Positions 1-5,516 are shown, counted from the stretch's first letter. The stretch is 8,755 nt of DNA from an uncultured Collinsella sp. (GCA_900555955.1 USNA01000030.1:1-8755); one strand, 5' to 3'. Notes: generated by a model from the sequence alone, not told the origin. Made by a program: numbers and translations.

Positions 1-1692
1 CGCGGCGCACCGTGCGCCCCCCATCGTCGGCGGCTCGTACTCGGCACCCATGCGCGTGGCATCCGAGAGCGCCCGACCCACACACTCCCCCGGTACCTCA
101 AGCTCAAAGCGATACCACGGCTCCAGCAGCACCGCAGCATCCGCCTCACGCGCCTGCATGAGCCCCTGGCGAATCGCGCGATACGTGGCCTGGCGAAAGT
201 CGCCGCCCTCGGTGTGTTTGGCATGCGCACGGCCGCCCGTGAGCGTAATGCGCACATCGGTGATGGGCGCGCCGGTCAGCACGCCCAGGTGATCGCGCTC
301 CATAGCGTTGGTGAGCGCCAAACGCTGCCAGTTAAGATCGAGCTCGTCGGTCGAGGTCACGGTGCCAAACTGCACGCCCGAACCCGCTGGCAACGGTTCC
401 AGACGCAGATGCACCTCGGCATAGTGGCGCAGCGGCTCAAAGTGGCCCACGCCCTCGACCGGCTGCGAAATAGTCTCCTTATAGAGAATGCCGCCAGGCT
501 CAAACGCAATCGAAAGGCAAAAGCGATCGGCCAACACCCGCTGCACGACCTCGAGTTGCACGGCGCCCATCAGCTGCAGGTGAATCTGCTCCAGATGAGT
601 ATTCCAGCTTACGCCGAGCATGGGATCTTCGTCCGCCAGCTCAGTCAGTGCTTTGAACACCGCATGGACATCGTGTTCGCCTGGAAGCACCGTATAGGTG
701 AGGACTGGCGCGATGACAGGCGCATCGCCCACGGGCTCCGCGCCCAGGGCATCCCCCGGGCGAACGTGCGCAAGACCCGTCACGGCGCAAATACCGCCAG
801 CAGCAACTTCTTGGGCAAGCTCATACTTCTCGCCGTTATAGATGCGTACCTGATCGACCTTCTGCTCCCATGCCTCGGCACCGGAACGCCCGGCGATCAT
901 CTGCTTGGCATGCAGCGTGCCGCCGGTCACCTTAACCCATGCCAAGCGCTCGCCGCGATCCCCGCGGCTGACGCGATAGACGCGCGCGGCAAACTCCGGG
1001 AGCCACGCCTGTTCACGCATCAGCGCGCATATACTATCCAGCAGCTCGTCCACGCCCTGGTCCTTGAGCGCCGAGCCGGCAAAGCAGGGAAAGAGCTTGC
1101 GCTCGGCAACCATGCGCGACAGCGTTGCGACGGAAAGCTCACCCGCTTCAAGAAACTCCTCGAGCGCCGCCTCGTCCAACGCAGCAGCGTCCTCCTGAAC
1201 GGCACCGCCCGCCAACAGTTCGTTGGCATCCAGGCAGCCTTCGGAAAGACGCTGCCCAAGCTGTGCCAGCAAAACATCGCGGCCGGGATTCTCCAAATCG
1301 ATTTTGTTGATATAGATGAACGTCGGAATGTCATAGCGCGCAAGCAGGCGCCACAGGGTTTCGGTGTGCCCTTGCACGCCATCGTTGGCACCCACAACCA
1401 AAATCGCATAGTCGAGCGCGCGCAATGTGCGCTCCGCCTCGGCAGAAAAATCGACATGCCCCGGTGCATCCACGAGCATGACGTGGGTATCGCCATGGTC
1501 GAGCACGGCCTGCGACGAGAAAATCGTAATGCCGCGCTCGCGCTCAATCTCGTTCGTATCCAGATGCGAATCGCCATCGTCCACGCGGCCGCGCTTGCGA
1601 ATGCGACCCGCGTTGAACAGCATGGCCTCGGCCAACGTGGTCTTGCCGGCATCGACATGCGCCAAGATTCCAACGACCGCTTGCTTCGACAT
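1..1692 (-). CDS. EF-G/TetM-like translation-factor GTPase (C-terminus outside window)
   Basis: Cytoplasmic GTPase of the ribosomal-protection/EF-G superfamily, expected to act on the ribosome. The 564 visible residues are open to the left edge without a stop. G1 is AHVDAGKTT (11-19), the G2 region RERGITI (51-57), G3 DAPGHVDF (75-82), G4 NKID (129-132), and a G5-like GSAL is near 206-209. The domain II stretch is around 240-335. Domain IV contains GRAHAKHTEGGDF (487-499), and LEPWYRFELEVP (523-534) opens domain V. The start is ATG at 1692 with an AGGAG about 8 bases upstream. True Tet(M)/Tet(W) proteins (about 640 residues) carry a YSPVSTPADF-like loop where this protein has HTEGGDF. That pattern fits the chromosomal group often labelled 'TetM/TetW family' or 'translation factor GTPase', which as I recall is longer (about 850-900 residues). 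I infer a housekeeping or stress role rather than acquired resistance. Base composition matches the neighbours. Confidence 0.88.
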   Translation of the reverse strand, partial: MSKQAVVGILAHVDAGKTTLAEAMLFNAGRIRKRGRVDDGDSHLDTNEIERERGITIFSSQAVLDHGDTHVMLVDAPGHVDFSAEAERTLRALDYAILVVGANDGVQGHTETLWRLLARYDIPTFIYINKIDLENPGRDVLLAQLGQRLSEGCLDANELLAGGAVQEDAAALDEAALEEFLEAGELSVATLSRMVAERKLFPCFAGSALKDQGVDELLDSICALMREQAWLPEFAARVYRVSRGDRGERLAWVKVTGGTLHAKQMIAGRSGAEAWEQKVDQVRIYNGEKYELAQEVAAGGICAVTGLAHVRPGDALGAEPVGDAPVIAPVLTYTVLPGEHDVHAVFKALTELADEDPMLGVSWNTHLEQIHLQLMGAVQLEVVQRVLADRFCLSIAFEPGGILYKETISQPVEGVGHFEPLRHYAEVHLRLEPLPAGSGVQFGTVTSTDELDLNWQRLALTNAMERDHLGVLTGAPITDVRITLTGGRAHAKHTEGGDFRQATYRAIRQGLMQAREADAAVLLEPWYRFELEVPGECVGRALSDATRMGAEYEPPTMGGARCAA

Positions 1693-1937
1693 GGCTCTCC
1701 TCTTATTGCAAGCCCGTCGCACGCGGCAACGGGCACTCACGCTCCACACTGGATGATACAATTTACGGGCCGGCGGGCGAAGCGGGCCCTATCCCCCGAC
1801 CGAGCTCATCGCCCCGCGTTGCCGCGCGGCGATTTTCGTAGGTTCGCGCCTTGCGAAAGCCGGCACCTCCCCTTTTTGTCTGCCCTGGCTCATCCGGGGC
1901 GGTAACAATGCGAACCCCACAACAACGCGTTTTACCA
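1693..1937 (-). promoter_or_regulatory. Upstream/leader region of the TetM-like GTPase, with several hairpins
   Basis: No convincing gene lies in this gap. On the minus strand an AGGAG (complement around 1697-1701) serves the GTPase start. Inverted repeats: 1712-1717 with 1729-1734 (6 bp); 1808-1818 with 1823-1833 (11 positions, one mismatch, loop TTGC, followed on the plus strand by TTTT); 1882-1888 with 1894-1900 (7 bp including one G-T wobble); and GGTTCGC at 1841-1847 with GCGAACC at 1910-1916, which encloses the previous one. They could be a structured leader RNA or just G+C-rich palindromes. I cannot match it to a riboswitch class I know and found no good -35/-10 pair. Confidence 0.35.
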
Positions 1938-1963
1938 AAAATGGCCCCACTCGGGGCCATTTT
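1938..1963 (-). terminator. Rho-independent terminator after the GNAT gene
   Basis: Perfect 11-bp stem AAAATGGCCCC (1938-1948) and GGGGCCATTTT (1953-1963) with a four-base loop ACTC. On the minus strand the stem runs into a T-rich tail. It sits about 35 bases past the stop codon of the minus-strand acetyltransferase, so it most likely ends that transcript and insulates the GTPase gene downstream. The symmetrical A/T flanks would also let it work on the plus strand, where no gene precedes it. Confidence 0.8.
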
Positions 1964-1997
1964 CATTTCGGTGAAACGCTGGTATGTGACTCAGCCT

Positions 1998-2486
1998 TTA
2001 TGCCTCGCGCAGCCAGTCAAACGCGACACGCGGCGTGCCGTCTGACACATATACGATACCGGCGCGCTTAAACCCGGCCTTGGCGATGGCGCTCTGCATG
2101 GGCAGGTTGTCTTGGTGTGTGTCGATACGCAGATGGTCGATGCGTTCCTTGGCAAAGGCAAACATCGCGGCCGCGATACCGTGCACGGTGCCGTCGGACG
2201 CCACACGGTGCAGCACGGCGTACGGGGCGTCGCTGCGCCATTGGCCGTCCTCAATTACGTCATAGCACTCGTCCGGGCCCGGCAAAAAGGCAAACGTCGC
2301 CACCGCGCGGCCGTCGACTTCGCACACATAGCTGCCACCGGCGGCTATATCGGCAGCTAGCTGCTCGGTAGAAGGCGTGCCCTCGGGCCACTGCGTGGCG
2401 TTGCCATGCGCGCGCATAAAGGCGCGGGCGGCGTCATAGATAGCCATGACGGCGGGAATGTCGGTATCGAGGGTTTTTCTGATCAT
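1998..2486 (-). CDS. GNAT family N-acetyltransferase
   Basis: Predicted cytoplasmic acetyl-CoA-dependent N-acetyltransferase of about 162 residues, normal for a single-domain GNAT; the substrate cannot be told. The N-terminal MIRKTLDTDIPAVMAIYDAA is the usual beta1-alpha1 opening. The middle has GRAVATFAF (beta2-beta3). LHRVASDGTVHGIAAAMFAFA matches the beta4-P-loop-alpha3 acetyl-CoA site, with a relaxed form of the R/QxxGxG/A motif. LRIDTHQDNLPMQSAIAKAGFKRAGIVYV is the typical beta5/alpha4 ending (D-x-x-N-x-x-M-x-x-x-x-x-K-x-G-F). A GAGG lies about 10 bases before ATG 2486; an in-frame GTG one codon upstream (2489) is also possible with closer spacing. The gene is single, followed by its own terminator, and divergent from the zinc-ribbon gene across a gap with a perfect inverted repeat. 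Confidence 0.9.
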   Translation of the reverse strand: MIRKTLDTDIPAVMAIYDAARAFMRAHGNATQWPEGTPSTEQLAADIAAGGSYVCEVDGRAVATFAFLPGPDECYDVIEDGQWRSDAPYAVLHRVASDGTVHGIAAAMFAFAKERIDHLRIDTHQDNLPMQSAIAKAGFKRAGIVYVSDGTPRVAFDWLREA

Positions 2487-2507
2487 CACGCGGCGACCTC
2501 ACGTTTA

Positions 2508-2539
2508 TTGGTATCACTTTGATTGAGCAATGATACCAA
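2508..2539. promoter_or_regulatory. Operator-like 9-bp inverted repeat between divergent genes
   Basis: TTGGTATCA at 2508-2516 and TGATACCAA at 2531-2539 form a perfect inverted repeat with a 14-base spacer. It lies midway between the divergent start codons of the acetyltransferase and the zinc-ribbon protein. No good terminator tail and no coding follow on either side, so a regulator binding site controlling both directions is the simplest reading. No clean sigma-70 pair could be fixed around it. Confidence 0.45.
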
Positions 2540-2563
2540 CGTTTTGAGAAGGGTGCGAAGCAG

Positions 2564-2860
2564 ATGGGAAGCAAAAAGCGAGCCGCCTGGTCAAAGGCCA
2601 AAAGCGAGTTTTTGGGCGCTGCTACCGGCGGCGATATGAGCGACCTGTTTGCACGCGAGGACGAGCGCCGCGACGCCCTGGACGCCGAGCGCGATGAAGC
2701 CTGGCGCTACAAGTCGTGCGAACGCAAAAACCGTTACGACACACGCGCCGAGGCCGAGGCCGTTATGGCCGACTGCGAAAACCGCGGGCGGCGTGGTTTG
2801 GCCTGCTACAAATGCGAATACTGCGGCGGATGGCATCTGACGTCGCACCCCTGGAAATAG
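2564..2860 (+). CDS. Small zinc-ribbon-like protein of unknown function
   Basis: A 98-residue soluble protein that I do not recognise as a named family. The N-terminal half is highly charged and probably helical (about 25-50, rich in D, E, R and A). The C-terminal half starts with SCERKNRYDTRAEAEAVM (51-68) and ends in ACYKCEYCGGWHLTSH (80-95). Cysteines 52, 71, 81, 84 and 87 and histidines 91 and 95 could form a zinc site. The pattern 'Cys, basic/Tyr, alpha helix, then YxCxxCxxWHLT' recurs, as I recall, in small actinobacterial and phage proteins, with no known function. The start ATG 2564 has GAGAAGGG about 10 bases upstream. It is divergent from the acetyltransferase and converges on rsmJ with 48 bases between stop codons and no visible terminator. 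Nucleic-acid or protein binding is only a guess. Confidence 0.72.
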   Translation: MGSKKRAAWSKAKSEFLGAATGGDMSDLFAREDERRDALDAERDEAWRYKSCERKNRYDTRAEAEAVMADCENRGRRGLACYKCEYCGGWHLTSHPWK

Positions 2861-2908
2861 GCCCCGCATCGGCACGGCACTGACGGAGCACCAGCCATCG
2901 CGCGCAAG

Positions 2909-3613
2909 CTACGGGCGCGGCGGCACCAAAACATCGTAACGAACGGCCTTGCCCGCAAGTTGATAGCTCGGCTTAACGCCGGCAAGCAGCGGGCCCTTCA
3001 CCGGCCGCTTGATAACGACCTTGCGCGGGCGCGCCGCAAGCGCAGCTTCGACCAGCGTCTCCTCATCGGCACACGGCTGTTCCAAATGGTGCAAGAGTTG
3101 GAACTTCTTTTTCACCGCCGCGCTCTTGGTGCGCTCGGGAAACATGGGGTCCAGATACACCACGTCGGGAGCGGCAAGCTCGCCCTGCCCGATCAGCTCA
3201 GCTGTATGGCGAAGGCCAGCAATGCTGTCCTCGCCCGCATGTAAGCGCATACGCGACACGGCAACCGCAAGCGCCGGATCATCTGCCGCGCGATCCAAGG
3301 CATCCCCGAGGAGCGCCGCAATCACGCAATCCTGCTCATACAGATCGACGGTAAAGCCCGCGGCAGCCAGCAGCAGCGAATCCTCGCCAAAGCCCGCCGT
3401 GGCGTCAATCGCCCATGGGCTCTCTATGCCTTTTGCGCGCGCAGCCTTTACCAGCAGCTCTTGCTGCAAGCGACCCTGCTTGAGTCGTGGAAGCATGCGG
3501 CCAAAATCGGCACGCAGCTCCATTGAGCCGTCGGTGAGCGTGAGGCCCTCGGACTTCCCGGTCAGCTCAAGCCCCGCGGCCCGAGCAACAGAAAAGGGAT
3601 CGACGACGCCCAT
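2909..3613 (-). CDS. rsmJ: RsmJ-type class I SAM-dependent rRNA methyltransferase
   Basis: Predicted cytoplasmic methyltransferase; RsmJ (YhiQ) in E. coli makes N2-methylguanosine at G1516 of 16S rRNA. The 234 residues are slightly shorter than the E. coli enzyme (about 250). Family signatures appear in order: LRADFGRMLPRLKQGRLQQELLVKA (33-57); the SAM-binding motif I DATAGFGEDS (70-79); the acidic YEQD (92-95) at the end of beta2; VVYLDPMFPERTKSAAVKKK (151-170), which holds the DPM-P motif and the KS-A-VKK segment; and VVIKRP (199-204). Start ATG 3613 has TAAGGAG about 6 bases upstream. The gene is 63 bases downstream of a 47-residue membrane protein and may share its transcript. The DPMFPERTKSA block makes the family call firm; the exact target nucleotide in this lineage is inferred from the family. 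Confidence 0.82.
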   Translation of the reverse strand: MGVVDPFSVARAAGLELTGKSEGLTLTDGSMELRADFGRMLPRLKQGRLQQELLVKAARAKGIESPWAIDATAGFGEDSLLLAAAGFTVDLYEQDCVIAALLGDALDRAADDPALAVAVSRMRLHAGEDSIAGLRHTAELIGQGELAAPDVVYLDPMFPERTKSAAVKKKFQLLHHLEQPCADEETLVEAALAARPRKVVIKRPVKGPLLAGVKPSYQLAGKAVRYDVLVPPRP

Positions 3614-3640
3614 GGGTACTCCTTAACAAGCAAAACGAAT

Positions 3641-3659
3641 ACGTGAGCACCGCTTACGT
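3641..3659. promoter_or_regulatory. Imperfect palindrome upstream of rsmJ
   Basis: ACGTGAGC (3641-3648), ACC spacer, GCTTACGT (3652-3659): 8-base arms with one mismatch, 28 bases ahead of the rsmJ start codon. The form fits a small dimeric regulator site or a weak hairpin in the leader. There is no independent support. Confidence 0.25.
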
Positions 3660-3676
3660 CGGTACCCAACCGTCCG

Positions 3677-3820
3677 CTATTGTCCCACATGCGACATGGT
3701 CCACAGCATCCCAATGCAAAGCACCGCCATCAATACCGTGCACACGGCAGCGATCACGGAATCACCCATGCGCCTTCCCAACGACCGCGGCTCACGCACT
3801 TGCCCTGCTCCGTACATCAT
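3677..3820 (-). CDS. 47-residue single-pass membrane protein, unknown function
   Basis: Small ORF reading MMYGAGQVREPRSLGRRMGD, then a hydrophobic segment SVIAAVCTVLMAVLCIGMLW (about 21-40) and a short polar tail ending in SHVGQ. The basic residues before the helix (R and K-like character at 9-17) suggest the N-terminus stays in the cytoplasm. The start is chosen because AAGGAGG lies 4 bases before ATG 3820 and 7 bases before the adjacent ATG 3817. The same frame is open to ATG 3886, but that codon has no ribosome binding site and the extra residues look non-native. It precedes rsmJ on the same strand by 63 bases. No family is recognised. The near-ideal ribosome binding site and the clean charge/helix pattern argue it is translated. 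Confidence 0.6.
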   Translation of the reverse strand: MMYGAGQVREPRSLGRRMGDSVIAAVCTVLMAVLCIGMLWTMSHVGQ

Positions 3821-3947
3821 GACTCCTCCTTGAGACCAGCTCCTTGTTACGGCCTCATCATCGCAGCGCCGCACATGGGCTGCCATCGATTTGCCTTACA
3901 GCTGGCTTTCCTTTTTGAAAGGTTGGACCGTGCAGGCAAGAGACGCT

Positions 3948-3980
3948 TTCAACGCATGCATCGCCGCGTTGAACTACAAT
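3948..3980 (+). promoter_or_regulatory. Candidate promoter with perfect 8-bp inverted repeat ahead of the four-helix protein
   Basis: TTCAACGC (3948-3955) and GCGTTGAA (3966-3973) form a perfect inverted repeat with a 10-base spacer. Directly after it lies TACAAT (3975-3980), a 5-of-6 match to a -10 box; no good -35 is seen, which would suit an activator-dependent or repressed promoter. The predicted transcript would start about 60 bases before the ATG at 4048. The promoter reading is inference; the repeat itself is plain in the sequence. Confidence 0.4.
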
Positions 3981-4047
3981 GTGCTTCACCATATGTGCAG
4001 TACATTGGGTGCGCCAAGTTGGCGTACTCGTATCGAAAGGACCAGCC

Positions 4048-4449
4048 ATGAGCTTCACTCGCAAGACTCTCAAAATCCTTGCTCTCATCTACTTTGTTTT
4101 GGGCATCGCCAGCCTCGTCACCGCCGGCGTCGGTATCGCCACGGGCGGTCTCGATTCCACGTACGGTTCGTACGCCACGCTCGCAGCGGTCGTGCTTATC
4201 GCCAAGGGTCTCGTCGACCTTGCCGCAGGCGTCGCCGGTATCAAGGGCGCCAACAAGCCTTCTCAGGTGGACGGCGCGTTTAAGCTCGGTATTGTTGCCG
4301 CGGTCGCCACGCTTGCCCAAGCGGTGCTCACGCTTCCCGCGTTTGGCGGCGACGCCATCAACTTTGGCGCCTTTGTCATCGTGGTGTACGACCTGTTCTT
4401 TGTTCAGCAGGCACACGCCGTTAAGGCCGAGAACAAGGACCGCCTGTAA
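4048..4449 (+). CDS. Small four-helix integral membrane protein, unknown function
   Basis: The 133-residue protein has four predicted hydrophobic segments: about 8-31 (KILALIYFVLGIASLVTAG), 42-65 (ATLAAVVLIAKGLVDLAAGVAG), 78-98 (FKLGIVAAVATLAQAVLTL) and 104-122 (INFGAFVIVVYDLFFVQQA), then a short charged tail KAENKDRL. Between helices 2 and 3 is a polar loop IKGANKPSQVDG. No signal peptidase site and no catalytic motif are seen, and I do not recognise the family; small proteins like this are common in Coriobacteriia as I recall. The start ATG 4048 is supported by GAAAGGA about 7 bases upstream. The frame is open further upstream to 3979, but that part overlaps the promoter region and lacks a ribosome binding site. 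It is monocistronic: an inverted repeat lies ahead and a strong terminator 38 bases past the stop. Confidence 0.78.
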   Translation: MSFTRKTLKILALIYFVLGIASLVTAGVGIATGGLDSTYGSYATLAAVVLIAKGLVDLAAGVAGIKGANKPSQVDGAFKLGIVAAVATLAQAVLTLPAFGGDAINFGAFVIVVYDLFFVQQAHAVKAENKDRL

Positions 4450-4487
4450 GCGCTCGCTTCTCATAACCTCTGCAGCCAAGCAACTAA

Positions 4488-4523
4488 AAAGGGCCGATCG
4501 CGCATCTCCGCGGTCGGCCCTTT
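4488..4523. terminator. Bidirectional rho-independent terminator between convergent genes
   Basis: 15-bp stem, 4488-4502 pairing with 4509-4523, including one G-T wobble, loop CATCTC. The core is GGGCCGA/TCGGCCC. A run of As lies before and T-rich TTTACGTTT after, so it can end the plus-strand four-helix gene and also the minus-strand methyltransferase gene whose stop is at 4578. Confidence 0.88.
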
Positions 4524-4539
4524 ACGTTTGCCCAGATAA

Positions 4540-4576
4540 AACCTGCCAAAATAAACCTGTCCCTTTTTGGTAGGTT
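4540..4576. repeat. REP-like hairpin just past the rlmA stop codon
   Basis: AACCTGCCAAAA (4540-4551) pairs with TTTTGGTAGGTT (4565-4576), 12 bp with one G-T wobble. The 13-base loop carries AAACCTGTCCC. AAACCTGCC (4538-4546) and AAACCTGTCC (4553-4562) are also an imperfect direct repeat. The 'AACCTGTCCC' style resembles dispersed REP palindromes associated with Y1 (RAYT) transposases in many bacteria, from memory. It begins one base after the methyltransferase stop, so it may also act as a weak terminator or 3'-end stabiliser. Confidence 0.45.
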
Positions 4577-4577
4577 G

Positions 4578-5393
4578 TTAGCTGTGGCGGTACTCGGCGA
4601 TGATGAAGTCGATATCGGTTTGGAGCGTGTCCAGGTTTGCCAGGCGCTCTTTGTCGGCAGGGCGTGTGCGGTAGTAGTACGGCGTCATCTGGAACACCGC
4701 TTCGATGTCGGCCTGGGTCTGAAGCGTAATGTTCGCAGACACCCGCTGCATTCCGACTAACTCGAGCTCGGTGGTCTTCGGCAGCTTCTCATCGTTAAGG
4801 TACGGTGTGTCGTAGAGCACCTCCTTAAGCCCAAAGAGATGACGAGCGCCCGGCACGGCGGTGTAGAGCGAGCCCTCGGGCGCCAGCACGCGGGCAAACT
4901 CGCGCTCGTTAAAGGGAGCAAAGAGTTCGGTCACCATGTCGAAGGCGCCATCGGCCACGGGGACATCCTTCATGTTAGCCACGAAGTAGGTCGCATCGCC
5001 GCGCTTGGCGGCCAGGCGCACCATTTCTTTGCCCAAATCGAACCCGTAAGCGTCCACGCCCGGCACCGCGCCCATGGCGCTGGTGTAGTAGCCCTCGCCA
5101 CAGCAAATATCGAGCAGCGTCATGGGACCGTTCGTAGACGCAGCACGCCCAGACACTTGCTTGCGAACCAGTTCAACCATCGCATCGCGCAACGGCGCAT
5201 AGTATCCACGGTTCAGAAAGTCGCGACGGCTGCGCGCCTGCGACTTGGGATCTCCCATGGAGTCGCCGCTCTTGGACGAACGCAGTAAGTACAGATAGCC
5301 CTCGCGCGCACGGTCAAACCGGTGTCCGCCCGCGCACACAGCACCGCGTTCGTCATCCACCAGTGGCTCATGGCAAACGGGACACAACAACAT
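4578..5393 (-). CDS. rlmA: RlmA/TlrB-type 23S rRNA guanine-N1 methyltransferase
   Basis: Predicted cytoplasmic SAM-dependent enzyme that methylates the 23S rRNA hairpin 35 loop: G745 for E. coli RlmA, G748 for Gram-positive RlmA(II)/TlrB. Methylation of G748 is known to affect tylosin/mycinosyl-macrolide and telithromycin binding. The 271 residues match the family (about 270-280). An N-terminal zinc finger has C4, C7, C20 and H24 (CPVC...CAGGH). FDRAREGYLYLL (26-37) is a family signature, as is the RRDFLNRGYYAPLRD stretch (56-70). SAM motif I is LLDICCGEGYYT (93-104), the acidic residue is D119 in GFDLGKEM, and the late motifs are APFNEREFARVLAPEG and VPGARHLFGLKEVLYD. QMTPYYYRTRP near the end is conserved. 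Start ATG 5393 has TAAGGAG about 6 bases upstream. It is divergent from the MATE gene. By taxonomy the G748 specificity is the more likely one. Confidence 0.88.
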   Translation of the reverse strand: MLLCPVCHEPLVDDERGAVCAGGHRFDRAREGYLYLLRSSKSGDSMGDPKSQARSRRDFLNRGYYAPLRDAMVELVRKQVSGRAASTNGPMTLLDICCGEGYYTSAMGAVPGVDAYGFDLGKEMVRLAAKRGDATYFVANMKDVPVADGAFDMVTELFAPFNEREFARVLAPEGSLYTAVPGARHLFGLKEVLYDTPYLNDEKLPKTTELELVGMQRVSANITLQTQADIEAVFQMTPYYYRTRPADKERLANLDTLQTDIDFIIAEYRHS

Positions 5394-5428
5394 GGCAACT
5401 CCTTAGCGCGAACAACACGACGCACACC

Positions 5429-5457
5429 ATTGTCGCATGCCTTCCCCGCCTAGTCAT
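5429..5457 (-). promoter_or_regulatory. Candidate rlmA promoter overlapping the palindromic repeat
   Basis: On the minus strand ATGACT (5457-5452) as -35 and GACAAT (5434-5429) as -10 are separated by exactly 17 bases, each 4 of 6 to consensus. This gives a leader of about 30 bases. The -35 lies inside the left arm of the large palindrome. Matches this weak occur by chance, so the call is tentative. Confidence 0.25.
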
Positions 5458-5516
5458 GGGGGACGTTCTTGAAGGACTAGTCGTTTAAGAACGTCCCCCA
5501 TGACTAGTCGATTAGG
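5450..5516. repeat. REP/miniature-element-like perfect palindrome with ACTAG repeats
   Basis: Arms 5450-5470 and 5487-5507 are a perfect 21-bp inverted repeat (CTAGTCATGGGGGACGTTCTT and its complement) around a 16-base loop. The loop holds the palindrome GACTAGTC (5475-5482). GACTAGTCGTTTAAG (5475-5489) is repeated with two changes as GACTAGTCGATTAGG (5502-5516), just overlapping the right arm. No coding and no T-run follow, so it is not a terminator. The GGGGACGTTCTT...AAGAACGTCCCC form fits REP/BIME-type sequences mobilised by Y1 transposases, which I recall as common in Coriobacteriia; no transposase lies in the window. Confidence 0.72.

Noticed and set aside
1..1692. Acquired, mobile tetracycline resistance gene
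   Set aside because: No transposase, integrase or conjugation genes nearby, composition is like the flanks, and the domain IV loop does not match Tet(M/O/W).
1790..1871. Possible 25-codon GTG leader peptide behind an AAGGGGAGG on the minus strand
   Set aside because: The GTG overlaps the purine run itself, leaving no spacing for ribosome binding, and no coupling structure to the GTPase could be shown.
214..1905. 563-codon plus-strand open frame opposite the GTPase
   Set aside because: It is the exact codon-aligned mirror of the minus-strand GTPase. High G+C codon use makes the antisense frame stop-free. The GTPase has clear G1-G5 motifs, while this product has no recognisable domain.
1763..1966. 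67-codon minus-strand open frame between the GTPase and the acetyltransferase
   Set aside because: It starts inside the terminator hairpin at 1938-1963, has no ribosome binding site, and the product looks like random G+C-rich translation.
3821..3886. N-terminal extension of the 47-residue membrane protein to ATG 3886
   Set aside because: No ribosome binding site before 3886, whereas AAGGAGG sits inside this stretch just ahead of ATG 3820/3817.
3979..4047. N-terminal extension of the four-helix membrane protein
   Set aside because: The upstream ATG lies next to the candidate -10 box and lacks a ribosome binding site; ATG 4048 has GAAAGGA at the right distance and begins a natural membrane-protein N-terminus.
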